NCBI GenBank assembly: GCA_029448655.1 | Contig: JACCLO010000029.1 | Span: 62,001-126,000, forward strand | Direction: 5' to 3' | Origin: Wolfiporia cocos | Taxonomy: Eukaryota; Basidiomycota; Agaricomycetes; Polyporales; Phaeolaceae | DNA length: 64,000 bases | Part shown: positions 11,340 through 23,500 of the stretch, piece after piece | How positions within the stretch are numbered: position 1 is the first letter of the stretch | How the letters are laid out: each line of letters starts with the position of its first letter | Notes under the pieces: model-generated | Seen by the model: the letters and a program-made list of their open reading frames with translations, nothing else | Databases searched by the model: none | Told to the model about the DNA's origin: nothing | Program-made: the position numbers and the translations under genes

Positions 11340-14300
11340 TCACATGGTATCACGGAGGACCTGCATGATCTCCTTCTGGAATCGAGCAAGATGAGCAGCC
11401 AACTCTTCATCGGGTAGAGAGGAATGATCGAGCGCATTGCGTGAGTTGGGTCCGTAGCTGAGAGCGGACTGAAAGTAGCACCTGCCATAAGGAGTACATA
11501 CCCTGAGGAGGGCCTTGCGCCGTATGGAGACTTTGTTCGAGCGGCTATCCTGCTCCTGGCGTTCCTCCATCTCGCTCAAGGCTTCTGCGACCCGACTTCC
11601 CTCGGCGAGGACGTCATTCGGTAGATCGGCAAGTCGGGCAAGATCAAGACCTGGCACAGATGAAACTTAGCTCAGCGTACCAACACAATATGTCCAACAA
11701 ACCGTAGTGGCTCGTCTGTTCCGGCGCTCCGTCGACAACTCTGTGACGAACAGCAAAGGGCCAAGGTCTCGCAAATGTACGCACCTGTATTGAAAAAGTC
11801 ATGCCAAAGTTCGACGTGGATTGGCGTGACCCTCTGCGTCAGAAGTTAACAAAGATACACGAAGCGATTGGTATGGAGAACCTGAACGGCAGATGAAGGC
11901 TGACAAGTTCTGTTAGTAACCGAGATGTAAATCATTCAAAACCTACTCACTTGACAACGATGGCTGGCGCGACAATGTTGTCGTGAGCTCGCTGAAGTGA
12001 CTACAGGGCCTGTAAGCAACCCATACATTAGTGATAATGGTACAGGTGCATACGTTGCGAAGAAGACATATGACTAGCAAACCAACGGCATTATCAGTAA
12101 TGTACAGGGACCGCAAAATGAGCCGGTACGACCTTGAGTTTGATGAGTTCCTCTGCGATGGCATGTGCGAGGATGCCAACTTCTTCCCTTGGAGAGGTGC
12201 CGCGGGCCAACTTCGTCGATCAGGATGAGAGAATTCTCCGTAGCAATCCCTGGCACAATTTCGGCATCAAGATGATGCTGGTTTCATAGTTAGCTCAAGT
12301 TACAAACCAACGATCATCGCGCAAGATGCCATCTCACTCGCAAATGTGCTCAGGCTCTTTTCGATATCGTCGTCGTTCGATAGCCGAGTCAGGAGTGCAT
12401 CGTGCAGTCTGCATGATACGACATTCAAAGAGCGGTTTTGGTGATATTGGAGAAAGGTCCGCACCGGAAGCTACCGTACTCAGCAGGAACAAAGCATCCG
12501 CACATTGCCATGACTGTCAGCAGCCCAATCTGCCGCAAGTATATGCTCTTGCCTATGGTCACAGACAATCGGATGTTTGTTGACCATATACGGGCTCGGC
12601 GTACCTAACATGCTGCGTTGAATCAGCATTGAGCGATAGATATGATGAATCAGATGATCAGACGAACTTCGGCCCCTGGACAATTTGAAAAGAGGAAGCC
12701 TCGCAGCAATATACATCATTCGGTACAAGCGTCCCGGCCGCCTGAAACGTTCTCTAGAACAGGATGCTGCCCCCGCCTTTATGGCTAAGGTTCCCGTGAA
12801 CTCGGGACGCACTACACCAAGTATTAAGTGGGTCACTGTTATCTAACTTAGAGGAGTGCTCACCATAGTCACGCACTAAGAAATCAAAACAAACATTACA
12901 ATCAACATCTCTGTCAGTCTAGCATTTACAGGACGTACGAATGCTGGCATGCGCAAAAGACCACAACATGTCCACAATGGCAACGGCCTCCGAAGCTTTG
13001 TACAGAGCTCCAATGACATCGACGATCTCGGCGATCAACTCTTGTATAATCCTGGTATGACCTGGAGCCGGGTATTGGAATGCCAACCGGTAATACATAC
13101 TTGTCACTCATGATCAGCGTCTCGTCCAGTGCATCCTTCATGCGCGCGTTTCTCTTCTTGCTGCTCAAGCTGTGAGCATTCTCACACTGGTACCTCGTAC
13201 AGGACTGACCCAGCTCGATACTAAAAAGAGCCACCGCTTTCTCTGAGCTGTCCACATTCACAAAGCCTCTAGGTAGCTCCCCTCGGAGATCTGTCTTCTT
13301 CAAAGCAAAAACGAAGCCTGTGTCCTGGTACACTAGACTAAGAGGCAGGTCGTGTTGCTCCGAGAGTTCGCGGTTCAATGCAAATATATCCCCGACATTC
13401 TCCTTGTATGTGTTCTCGTGCGACGTCAAGGAGGCGATTGTAGTTTGCCTGATTTGCTGGATTTGAGCAATTAACAAATGATGTTAAGAGGAGGAAACAT
13501 ACCTTGACGGCGTACACACGGGCATTCACCGCATTCAGGCCGCGCTGTATAGATCCATCGAATCTCAACGAAGGCTGCGTTATTTGGCACGTACTTTCGC
13601 TGAAGCTTCTTCTTCATTCAATGCTTCGCTAACATGCTGTTCGATTCTTGAAAGTCGCTCGTCAGAGATCATCTACATCGAACAGGCGCTTAGCGCGCAT
13701 CCAATCTACAATTATATCTCCAGCACCTACGTCCAGTACGATTCGTAACAGACGGGAGCGGCTGCCTGTCAAGGCTTTCGCGAGAACGGGCATGTTCTTG
13801 ACTATGTTTCGGAGACTGAGCATTTGCGCGACGCGAGCGGCAGCAAGCTTTGCAGTGCTTGTCTCACGCGCCTCGGATGCAGCAAGCTGATGATTCAAAT
13901 GAGCATTGATACTGTGCATGACCTGAAACGGCGAAAGCTTGCCGAGCAGATTAGCTTATCGAAGTCCATATTATGGAGGGACTTGAGCGCGTTCTTCATA
14001 TTGTCGAAACGATTTCCATTCTGTATGAGCTCTTTAAGACAGTAAGCCGAAATAGACACATCCATGGAGTTGATAGACCTTCGACGACATCAAGGCGCGC
14101 CTCTATAGAAGACTGTCTGCAGCATTATTAGATCAACTCCGTAACGGTTGCAAAATGAGATACCAGTGATAGGCGCGAGTACATTTGCCCGGAGGAGGCG
14201 AGCACCCATTGCAGTGTATGTATGATTTAATAGCCTAGGTGTGAATTACTTGAATCGTGGGCATATATTAAGAGACAGAGAGGGTTTACCCAAACATGGA

Positions 14301-15271
14301 ATGGGTGGACCTCTTGAATGAGATGCTGCCCACCAGCTCCAAGTTTCGAGCAGTCTCGGGATCTATCATCATGCTGCCTTCTACTTGTACATATCGTATG
14401 AGGAGCGAAGAAGGAGCAAAGCGTAAATTGAGCTTCGACTCTGCATACTCGAATAGCGCGCTAGCTGCAGAGAGCGCGTAATACCTATTAATGTTGTTCA
14501 GTATAGTCGCAAGGTTTCGGACGCATATACCCACTTGCTGGACACCGCGACAAGAGTTGCAGGCCGCTCATCGTCATCAACTATCAGCTGGTTGACAAAG
14601 GCAAGTCCTGCGTTTACAGTTGCAACGCGAAGCATGTGCTCAGTAGTCATATTGCTCACCAGCATCATCGTTCCAGTATTTTCTCATCACTGGATCGACT
14701 GTGGCATCAAACTCTTCGATCATGCACTGCACTAGGACCGAAGTCGACGAGGCTTTCTTTCCTCCAGATGCCATAGGTGTATCTATCAGAGATAAAAAGG
14801 TGTTTGGGACCAGAATAATGGATGGAGAATGCAGATGAAGCTGATGCAGCGTCTTGACATATGTGGGACTGTCCACGAGCTGCGGACCATCATATTGAGC
14901 GATGATTCAGTACGAGCTGACTACATGCGCACCTGGATAAGGGAAACCCTCCCGGTATCCTTGTCCAATGCAGCAAGGCCGACTTCACGTGACACTCCGC
15001 GCCCTTCCAGGACATAGCTGGCCTCGTGCCTGGATGATGCGGCGGTCTGGGGGTCGGGCGGTAGCCGGACGCGACTGGGCTTGCCCAGCCGCGTGACCTC
15101 GCCGTAGCGGGGTGGGATGAGGCAGGGCGTGCAAAGCCAGGAAAATATGGGACGAGCGTAGCGATCCAGCGAAAAGGAAAAGGCGCGCGAGACCGAGGGC
15201 GACGACAAATGACGGCGGGTTTGAGTCCCCGCATGCGATAGATCGACGAGCGGTGCCGAATCTCGGGACAT
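11340..15271 (-). pseudogene. MSH4: MSH4-like meiotic MutS homologue, degenerate
   Basis: MSH4 pairs with MSH5 to stabilise meiotic crossover intermediates. The likely start is the Met at 15271 (MSRDSAPLVDL). Exon 1 reads to DKDTGRVSLIQ, then a GTGCGC...CGCAG intron at 14880-14932, then DSPTYVKTLHQLHLHSPS. Further blocks are KLNLRFAPSSLLIRYV...DPETARNLELVG (14.3-14.5 kb), lever and core helices (12.9-13.9 kb) and VRPEFTGTLAIKAG. Next come AAGTLVPNDVYCCEASSFQIVQGP, Walker A, IGLLTVMAMCGCFVPAEY, Walker B LILIDE (about 12230) and the C-terminal LARLADLPNDVLAEG...LDHSSLPDEELAAHL. Walker A splices to GPNMLGKSIYLRQ instead of the usual GPNMSGKSTYLRQ. Two single-base shifts flank HPVLEN and another follows LILIDE. 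Family identity is secure. Loss of function is likely but depends on the indels being real. Confidence 0.8.
12605..12612 (-). other. MSH4: Probable 8-nt micro-exon in MSH4 Walker A
   Basis: Minus-strand CATGTTAG lies between two well-formed short introns: GTTCGT...CGCAG (12613-12667, 55 bp) and GTACGC...CATAG (12553-12604, 52 bp). Splicing both restores the reading frame through GPN-M-L-GKSIYLRQ. Without the micro-exon, Walker A cannot be read. Confidence 0.65.
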
Positions 15272-15407
15272 CCTAATAAGGGATCTCAATTGTGCGTACA
15301 GGGCAGGTCTGAAACGAATACAATACGAGACTCGAGCAACGGGAGGACGTACAGGATTGTGAAAGTTAGTTACATGTGTTATCACGCCCACACCGTCCGC
15401 CCTATGC

Positions 15408-16335
15408 CTTAATTACTGCGTCTGTGTCCATCTTGTCTTCATCCCGCCGCGGTGACAGCGTTGCGGTGCTCGCTCCTCTCGACGTGGTCCCGCTGAACAC
15501 GAAGCAGCACGCGGCGCTATCGGGCTGGGACACGCTCCGTGGCCCACGGCGCGTGCTCTACGCCTTGCAGTCAGGTGTCCTGCGTCCCGTTTGCCGCGAT
15601 CGGTCCCGCATATATAGTAACTCTTCATATGCACTCGCACTCACCCCCTGGAAGCATCCCTCGCACACGTAGTCTCGCCGACCGTCACGACGCTGCCCGC
15701 GATACACCTCTCCACGTCCTTCCCCTGCGCCCGGGCGCCACACGACGCAAACGGGCAGGCAGACTGGGAGGAGGACGTATCTGCGCTCTTTCAGTAGGCT
15801 GGAATGGCATGCCTACACGCACAGCGGTGAGCTGCGCCATCTCCCTTTCACACGCCGATCTCACCTCACTCACTCGGCCGCGGCAGGCCGCACGCTGGCG
15901 ACGCTACCGACCCTTACGTTGCCGTCTACGCGCCGCCCGCGCCGGCGTCCGTCGCAGACGCGGTGCACGTCCGGTGGACCGGCCTCCTCCACACGCCGTT
16001 TGTGACTGACGTCGCGACCGCGCTCATGTTCATCCCCTTCCCTTCCAATCCCTGCCCTCTCATAGCGGCTCGGTGCTGATTTATTGATATGGTAACTCCG
16101 GGCGCCGGGCGCCGGCCACACTTGCTGCTGTGACCGTGCACGGCGTCCCGACTGTGCCTGCGGCGTATGTTCATGCTGATACTAAGAGGACGGTGCCGCT
16201 CGCGCCGTGGGCGGGGTCAGAGGACACGTGATGCTTGCTCCTTGGGAGGAACGAGGAGGGCCGGGAGGAGGAGGACGTGTGGACGCTGGCGGAGACTAGT
16301 GTGGGAAAATGGGACGAGCTGGTGGGTGGGTGATC
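15408..16335 (+). pseudogene. RNase P/MRP p40 (Rpp40)-like subunit relic
   Basis: Plus-strand frames match the C-terminal pattern of the Rpp40 family, a protein subunit of RNase P and MRP that processes tRNA and rRNA precursors. They read DPYVAVYAPPAPASVADAVHVRWTGLL, then VTVHGVPTVPAAYV, then GSEDT-stop-CLLLGRNEE and VWTLAETSVGKWDE. The stop at about 16229 is TGA where the family has Trp (TGG to TGA). An N-terminal block ITASVSILSSSRRG...LDVVPLNTKQHAALSGWDTL lies at 15415-15570, and several frame changes separate the blocks. The gene is divergent from MSH4, with only about 140 bp between their starts. Identity is by motif order against the known family. Decay is supported by the in-frame substitution stop. 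Confidence 0.6.
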
Positions 16336-16360
16336 GAATCCTCCTCCGAACCCCGGCCAT

Positions 16361-17320
16361 AGGTTTCGACACTGATCGCAATATTGGTCTCCCACTCGAA
16401 GCTCAAGCGCTCACTATCCTCGCCAATCGAGACGTCATCCTCGAAGACTTCGAGCAGGTGCGGCACTATTTCACGACGCCCCAGCTTCGCAGGTACCTCC
16501 TCTTCGATCAAATGCTTCGCGCCGGTCCGATCGACCTCGGGGAGTTCGCGCTGCCGGGTGGCTACGAAGCTTTACGGTCGCTATGGGCAGAGGATCTACG
16601 GTGCCCTCACCAGTTCTCGGAGTATGACTCCACTGCCAACACGACGATCGTTCACGGGCAGCCACTTCCCCCTGGGTTCTTCGATCCGCCGACTACCCCT
16701 CACGCCGAGGACAGGGACGCACTCACACCAGTGCAGATCGCTACGTGTGCCGGGCCAGCTGTGTTGATTTCTTTTGCACACTCGTCTCGTTGCTGTCAGA
16801 GCTGAAAATAACAACGATTCTCGGAGACCGGCTCGACCCTTCGAGCATCAAGGCTGGTAAGACAACTCCAGGCTCCGACGGCAAAGAAGAGCGTGTTGTT
16901 CGAACACTTGGCAGGCGCGAGATCAGCGCCGAGCTCATTGTACGCATCCTCACTTTTTTGAGAATCAGCATCATGTACTCATGCTATTTTAAGCTACTTT
17001 GCACTGGTCAGAAATCTATTACCGATCTTGTCGCACGGGCAATTTCAGATGCAGTTATACTCGATGGATCGAAGAAAGACTCATACGTGTCAAGCGAACA
17101 ATGCAGGTCGCTGTCCCAAGTAATCCCGCTGCGCCCGACATGCTAGTAGATTCTGCCACGGAGGGTGGTGATGAACATTTGCACGTACCACATCCGCACT
17201 TATTCGCTAGGGATCAAGCAGACTCGTCAAACGACGACTTCGAGCAATTTACGCCTGGCCCTCCGATGATCAAGACTACGCTCTGTCTCGTGAGCAACCC
17301 CCCCTCCCTCCTTTCCTAGT
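16361..17320 (+). pseudogene. Unidentified plus-strand coding relic
   Basis: Two clean-looking segments follow the Rpp40 relic on the same strand. The first is FDTDRNIGLPLEAQALTILANRDVILEDFEQVRHYF...FDQMLRAGPIDLGEFALPGG (16361-16740). The second is SELKITTILGDRLDPSSIKAG...RREISAELIVRIL (16797-16950), continuing as RTMQVAVPSNPAAPDMLVD...DDFEQFTPGPPMIKTTL (17100-17290). The frame changes between them may be introns. I recognise no domain, and they could be one gene or two. Confidence 0.4.
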
Positions 17321-17369
17321 TGCTGTTTGGTGCCTCATAAGACTTCATTTATAGACTAAACAGCTATAT

Positions 17370-17853
17370 GAGGTTGACGGAGAAGTGGGCGCGAAGATGG
17401 ATGGGATGCCGGACTTGGAGGCGCATCGGATGTGGCAGTTCTATGGCGTTGAGACCGACGGAGACAAGATGTATGAGTGATTGGCTCTCGTATGCATTGT
17501 TCGGACATTCTTGTCACTCTACGCCAGCTTTGGTTATGCTTCTTTCTTGTCTTGTACCATTATCGCATACCTCGCCCTGAAGACAAAAGAGCGGCAAGGG
17601 TGGCTACTTTCTGCTAATTGAGAAATATCATATACCATACATATACCAGCTATGTTTGAAGCGTCCGCAGAAGCACAAGCTTGTATTCTGGACAACGTCG
17701 GCTCGAATCGGCGTCTTATATTCAGAGATGTCTAGTAGCGCGTGCGTGGCGTCGCGTCACGTATTGTGATGTATGTGACACCACGCGTTTCCGCGTCGCG
17801 CCTTGTTCTTGACAGCCATACTAGTTAACTCCTTGCTACACCCACCACTTGAA
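17370..17853. other. Possible short membrane-protein relic, then spacer
   Basis: A plus frame reads QLYEVDGEVGAKMDGMPDLEAHRMWQFYG...IVRTFLSLYASFGYASFLSCTIIAYLALK (about 17360-17590), with one hydrophobic segment long enough to cross a membrane and an in-frame TGA before it. The rest is AT-rich spacer. No family was recognised. Confidence 0.3.
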
Positions 17854-18720
17854 ATGTCTGCCTCCGATTCTCCTTTCAAATTGCTGCAAGCAGACTATCT
17901 CAAAATCTCGCGCCAAGAATAGCAAAGTCTAGCAGAGGCCCTCGAGAAGGTGTCCTCCCACCTCGTCTTACTCGTAAGGACAGCTATTTGGGGCTCAGTG
18001 TATGTCTGTTCAACATCATATAGAATTATCCACGATATCCGAGCAAGCATTCCAAATAGTTATCTCAGTGTCTGCGCAGGCCCCTTCTCCCATATACTCT
18101 GCTTTTCCGCAGCTGCCCTTGAAGCCGCTGCCGCGATTTTCTACAAGGTCTATCATGAGAAGGTTCTCCAACTTCTTAGGAAAGCAGCAGAATGAGCACA
18201 GGGGTTAGGGAAGGAGTGCTCAACTCTCTCTTGTCCGGTGTTCTCGTATGCTTTAGTCGATGTTTACGCTTGTTCCGGGAAGCTGACTATGTCCAGGATT
18301 TTCTCGATGAAAGTGAAAACGGTAATATCCATCCCCATGTCCCTTCTCTCAGATAGAGGCTCATGGCGTGCGCTAGACAAAGGCAAAAGTAGCAAAGCAA
18401 AGGACGTCCATAGCAGCCACGCTTTTCCCAATCTATGCGACATATGTTTCTCACCAACTGCTCCGATGGATAAGTACCTGTTACGATGCACTGTACGGTC
18501 TCTTACACCTTTATTTATGCGCCAAACTTACACTCATTCGACATTACCATGGCATATACGCTTCTCGCCGATTCTGCTGCGATGCATCACGCCAATCAAC
18601 ACACGCTTCGTGACGACCAAATCCTTGGAGGGTGAGCCTGATTCCATTTTACCTTACTATGCCGCATACATTCTTCGTGCGTAGTCGTCGCCTCGGAGCC
18701 ACCATCTGGCGCACAAAGGT
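17854..18720 (+). pseudogene. Unidentified gene with in-frame TAG
   Basis: A plausible start (ATG at 17854) gives MSASDSPFKLLQADYLKISRQE, then TAG where CAG or CAA (Gln) fits, then QSLAEALEKVSSHLV and a GTAAGG...ATAG intron. Next comes ELSTISEQAFQIVISVSAQAP...RRFSNFLGKQQNEHRG and a further frame, EGVLNSLLSGVLVCFSRCLRLFREADYVQDFLDES. Composition and splice sites look genuine. The substitution stop and frame changes suggest decay. No family was recognised. Confidence 0.4.
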
Positions 18721-19269
18721 AAGCTCTCTCGAAGCAGCGTCATGTCCAGATTCCGATACATGATCCAGATTTCCTTCCTCTGGAGAGCTTGTTGACGCTA
18801 TTTGCGCGTCTATTGCTTCAACGAAGGGGGCTGCCTCCGGTCGGCACAAACCGTACTGCATTCATCCAGTCCTGTGTTCAGCAAGTCGTCTCCCCCGGAA
18901 ACCACCAGCATCGGACAAAAGGTCACGGGCTGCTTGAGAACGTGCCCTCGAGGACTGGGACGTGACCTCACGAAGATTGCCGAAGCCTGGCTGCTGGACG
19001 AACCGGCATTTGTGAGTACTTAAGCTGCCGTATTATCACGCTGACCGGCGCCATATAGCCCGCAGCCTTTTGCGATAGAAGAAGTCTGTGCCTGTGGGCA
19101 AACACAACGATGCGATAGGCTATATGTCGATCCCAAGGCAATACTCGTGAACATGCTCATAGAAGTGTGCCTTTTGACCTTATTCGATGTCCGTCATACG
19201 GCGAGCTGATTATATGTTCATACATCGATACAGGATAACCAATATGAATCCCTGACAATCTCATACACT
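18721..19269. other. No recognisable gene
   Basis: Mixed sequence with short ORFs on both strands, possibly the tail of the preceding relic. No motif, LTR or RNA gene was seen. Confidence 0.4.
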
Positions 19270-22200
19270 TCCATACACAAAATAGATATCCTGCGCGAGC
19301 GTTCTGGCGAGGAGAGGGTCGGCGCGCAGGTGCAAATTGTCATGTGCAGTCCTCCTATTCTCGGAGGAGAACCGATAACCTCTGGCATAGACGAAAGCGG
19401 CCCAGTTGTAACGTTTACTCTTACGAGCGGCGATCTGGACAGATTCGCAAATGCGTTGCGCGACAGAGGTCAAGTAAGAAAGCGTAGCTTATACTTTCTA
19501 TCTGGTTTGCGAGTGCTGACACGGTATCGTAATGCAGGGACAGAAGTATAGAGAGATACTCCCACCGAAGCTATCACTAGCGACGTCGCCACTGGTTTTA
19601 GATTTTGACACCCAGGGCAAGCCGATGAAACAACTAAGCCAATCCGAGGTGCGCTAAATTGATCGCATTCTTCCATGACTGATCTCCACTCACTAGAGGA
19701 TTGAGAAAGTCCAACAATGTGAGTATCACACAATCCATAGCATCCGCGCTCATCAACACTGTCAACTTTCCGCTAGTCTACAATACCAACCAAAGCAGTG
19801 ACGAACTCAGCTGCGGATCAGACCTTGATAACGCGACTAGTTCGAGATCTTCTGCTATCGACGAACGTCAGTCTATGAAATCTACGCCCCATATGCGTTC
19901 GAAAAATGTCCGAAGAGAAGCCTTTGGCGCAAGCGATGAGGAACTATGTGATCCATCTGACGTCGACTCGGTTCTGCTGGCCCCGCCTCAACGTAGGCAA
20001 CGGTCGGAAGGCCCTAGAGTAATCTCCACTAGGTCAGCCAAATCGTCCGAATCCCGACTTGCCGGGAAAACCCGCAAGTCGACCAATAACTCTGTTGCCG
20101 CCAAGGCCTACAAGAGAAAGCGAGATTCTACTGAGTGCAGCGAAGACGGTCCTAACTCAGATAAGCTGGCAGAGGACGCTGTTGCCAATAAACGATCCAA
20201 GACTTCCCCGACAGGTCGTAGCGCTCTTTGCACACCAGATCCTCCAGAGCGCACGGAATCTCAGGTGCTTCAGCCTCGTTCTACAGCGGCGACTAGGGCA
20301 ACCAACAGATATCACGGCGAAAAGGAGAAAATATGTTCTCCTACCTCATGCTCCCACATGATTGACTATGGTGCTCTACCCGAATCCGATCCATTTTCGT
20401 CTACTCGGAACACGTTGTCTCCTCTCACAGCTTTGTTTGCTCGTCGCAAGAAGGCCGACAATAAGCCTGCCCTGGAAAGCAAAGCCCCTCAGTCGAGCAC
20501 GACCAAAGGTAGACCTCATAAAGCAAAGCTCTGGAAGACAAAACCGTCTCCGCCGGGCCCTATCATCTACCAGGGAGCCTCGGACGACGATCCGTTATGT
20601 GACAGGCATGAGCTATCTGACACGTTCGTCGAGGACGAACCTGTCGAAGAGACTAAGGAAAATCAATCGGAAGTAAAAATCAAGACACACGCAAAGCATG
20701 TGGTCCCTGCTCTCGCAGCCAGTGCTTCGACAACGGACAAAAGGGTATGTTTGTTCTCTTGCGTTCTCGTGATTGATGAGAAAGCCATATCATGGTCGTG
20801 GACTACAGAGGGTCGAAATGTCGAACCCTGCCTTGCAAGAGAAAGCTCACCCATTGTCAGGTTCTACCAACATTGCTAAGGCGCGTGTACCGTGACACTT
20901 TCTACGCCATACGCTAATACTAAAAGTCCACAGCAAAAAGAGAAAGATTGCGCCATGGGCCAACCTCACTTCTGAAGCCCCTCACAGATCTGCGACTGTA
21001 GACAACAGTACGAGCGGAGTTCCTGGTGTTCACCATGAAGAAACCATACAGCCTACACTGAATACTTTGGGATGCACATCTCTGTCCAAGAAGTCTATGT
21101 CATCATCCGCATCTGAAAGCCTCTTGACGGGATCTGGTAATGTTCATACAGGGCCTCTGCCTGAGGAGCCAGCCACCGCTGAAGATTCTATGTCAGACAT
21201 CTCCGAAGTTGCCAACAAGGCGATACATGCGACCATAGCAGATTCCATGCTCGGAACGAATACCACACCAAGATCCGATCGTATACATTCTCCTGCTCCT
21301 CTCGTCATTCCCTCTCCGGAAAAGCTTGAGCAAACTGATTTTGAGTTGACGGAGGTAACATCTACCCCAATTGGCAAGGTTGTTGAGGTCGATGATTGTG
21401 CAGGAGACTCTGTCTCCACGAGAAAGACCCATCCTAGACATTCCGTTACCTTCGCGCCAGTCGTGGAAGAATGCGAACCGTTGCCGGAGTTGAACTTTGA
21501 GATTGGTTCTCGGAGTCAGCCCACATCGCTGAGCCCATACAAGCGAGAGAGGGCTATGGTAAACCACTTATCCCCATAGATACACACGGCGCACTTCTGA
21601 CTTTTGTTGTAGTGTCACTGAGGACTGCTGCTGCAGGATATTGGAACACGAGCCTTTCATAGGGCGCCGTGAAACGTGGCTCATTCCGGAAAACAAATAT
21701 AACGGGTGCTGGTAACCGCTCGCGGTGCAGGAAGCCACTGCAAATGCTCCAAGACATCGAAGGATGTTTCTGCGGGAGTTGCATCAGGTGCCGTAGAAGC
21801 TGCTAAGGATATTGGCGGTATGCTGAGTATGTGCTCCGACCCTCGCAGGCTAATTTTCGGAAAGATCAAGGATCGCTTTGACAGCGTACGTGAAGAAGTG
21901 CACCATTGATCGGAGTATGCAATCCTCCGGGAGGCAGGCCATGAATCACTATGCACATGGCGTGCTGATAGGTGTGTTGCGGATGCCCATCCATACTTCG
22001 CATTCCCTTTGCGGACACTGCTGATCCATGGGAACGGCCACTGCAGTGTCCGCCCACTTCAACCGCCTTATCGACCTCGAGGCCGAATATGCGTCCTCTG
22101 GGCGTGCTGTCATTGACAGTTTGGAAGAGTTGCTTCCGCGTAAAATGAAGGGATATGCTGCAAATAGAAGAGACGATAAAGAGCATCGATCGTACAACAC

Positions 22201-22270
22201 TCGTTGGAAGGATGCCGGTGGTCCTAGTGGAAATTCCCCGCGAGCCTGAGACAGTGAAAGGATACAACCA
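19270..22270 (+). CDS. Long disordered, probably nuclear protein (unidentified)
   Basis: A folded-looking N-terminal part reads ERVGAQVQIVMCSPPILGGEP...VVTFTLTSGDLDRFANALRDRGQ, then GTAAGA intron, then KLSLATSPLVLDFDTQGKPM (19.3-19.65 kb). It is followed by a 348-residue open frame (19701-20744) rich in Ser, Asp, Arg and Lys, with nuclear-localisation-like KRKRDS and KRSK stretches. An intron starts GTATGT at 20745, and a second disordered exon (20934-21557: KKRKIAPWANL...HSVTFAPVVEECEPLPEL) follows. C-terminal helical segments with heptad character (FNRLIDLEAEYASSGRAVIDSLEELLP) lie at 22046-22140. The 20.74/20.93 kb junction is one base out of frame and later exons are uncertain. The layout (PH-like front, long linker, coiled end) could suit a chromosome-axis protein, but that is speculation. 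Confidence 0.45.
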
Positions 22271-23500
22271 TGTTATAGTAGAGAACGCGGTGAGTCGCTC
22301 GATATACAAACGCTCTAGTACAAATCATTGCATGTTGATCATCACATGCAGCTGTAGCATGAAACAGGAAACAAGACACAGCTGTATACAAGCGATCGGT
22401 CCACGCACGCCTCAGAAGGGATAGTGTTAGTTTACATGACCATGCAGCGGAAGGTGATATGTGCAATGCCTGTAACTCTCACCTAACTACCGTCATCCGG
22501 CATTCGATACTCAAATAACTTGTTGTTCTAACAATGGTATGCCAATAACCCGTGCAAAACCACCTAGCATTCCAACGCAGCATGAGGAAGCTAAAGTATT
22601 CGCCGTGACACCTCGCTACCCAGCTTCCTTTGTTCATACCGTCTCGATACAGAGCACCTTCGTGTTATGCATCCATCGGGCTCATCTCGACCACTGTTGG
22701 GGCGCGGCCAACTCCTCGCCGGTGTGGCACCCTTCTCTTCCCATCCGCGCGCCACACTATCTTCCATTTTCACACTCTCGTTGAATGGTTACTTCTTCCA
22801 TCATTGCCGAACACGCTCTCTGACACCCGTAACATAAGTTTATATCCAATGACCGGCGACAGCCTGAGACATTGTTTCACGGCATTGCGGCGGGTCTCTT
22901 GGCACGAAAGATTAGGTTTACTTCTCAATAAAATCGGCTATGAGCACAGCTGGGCACGCATCAAAGCACGCATTGGTGAGCCGATTTGCTATCGACCTCC
23001 GCCCATTATGTGGGCCTGGAACTGCATCAGAATGGTGCCTGGTGCGCAGCACACATGAAAGCGTGAAGGGGACTTGCTAGGTGCACCATTCACGAAGGGT
23101 TCACGAGCCTAGACGATCATTGCGAGATGAACGGGCGTGGGTGTCTCACTGTGCCTTGCGAACAAGTGCCCTCGCTAGTGCAGCTGCATTTGGGTGACGG
23201 GGATCGCGAGATGAACGGACTTCTCACTCTGAGTGCGAGTCGACTTCGTGATCGCGTACCTAGCTTGCGTGAATTGGAAGGGATTAATATGGATCGTAAA
23301 CGCCCAGCGCCACCGATGCCGCGAGTCGGCACACTGTTTGTCAGCATGGGACCCCTGGACACCATGCATATAATGGTCACCGGAGCCTGGTTGCCGTCCA
23401 GTGCAGCGTGGTGACTCTTGCTTACTGATAGGTAGACTCGCATCTCTCCTATTGACTGCCACCACCCAGCCCTCCCCCCTCCCAAGCCAAGCACGGTGTC
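22271..23500. other. No recognisable gene
   Basis: About 1.2 kb with short ORFs only. No LTR ends, repeats or RNA genes were recognised. Confidence 0.45.
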
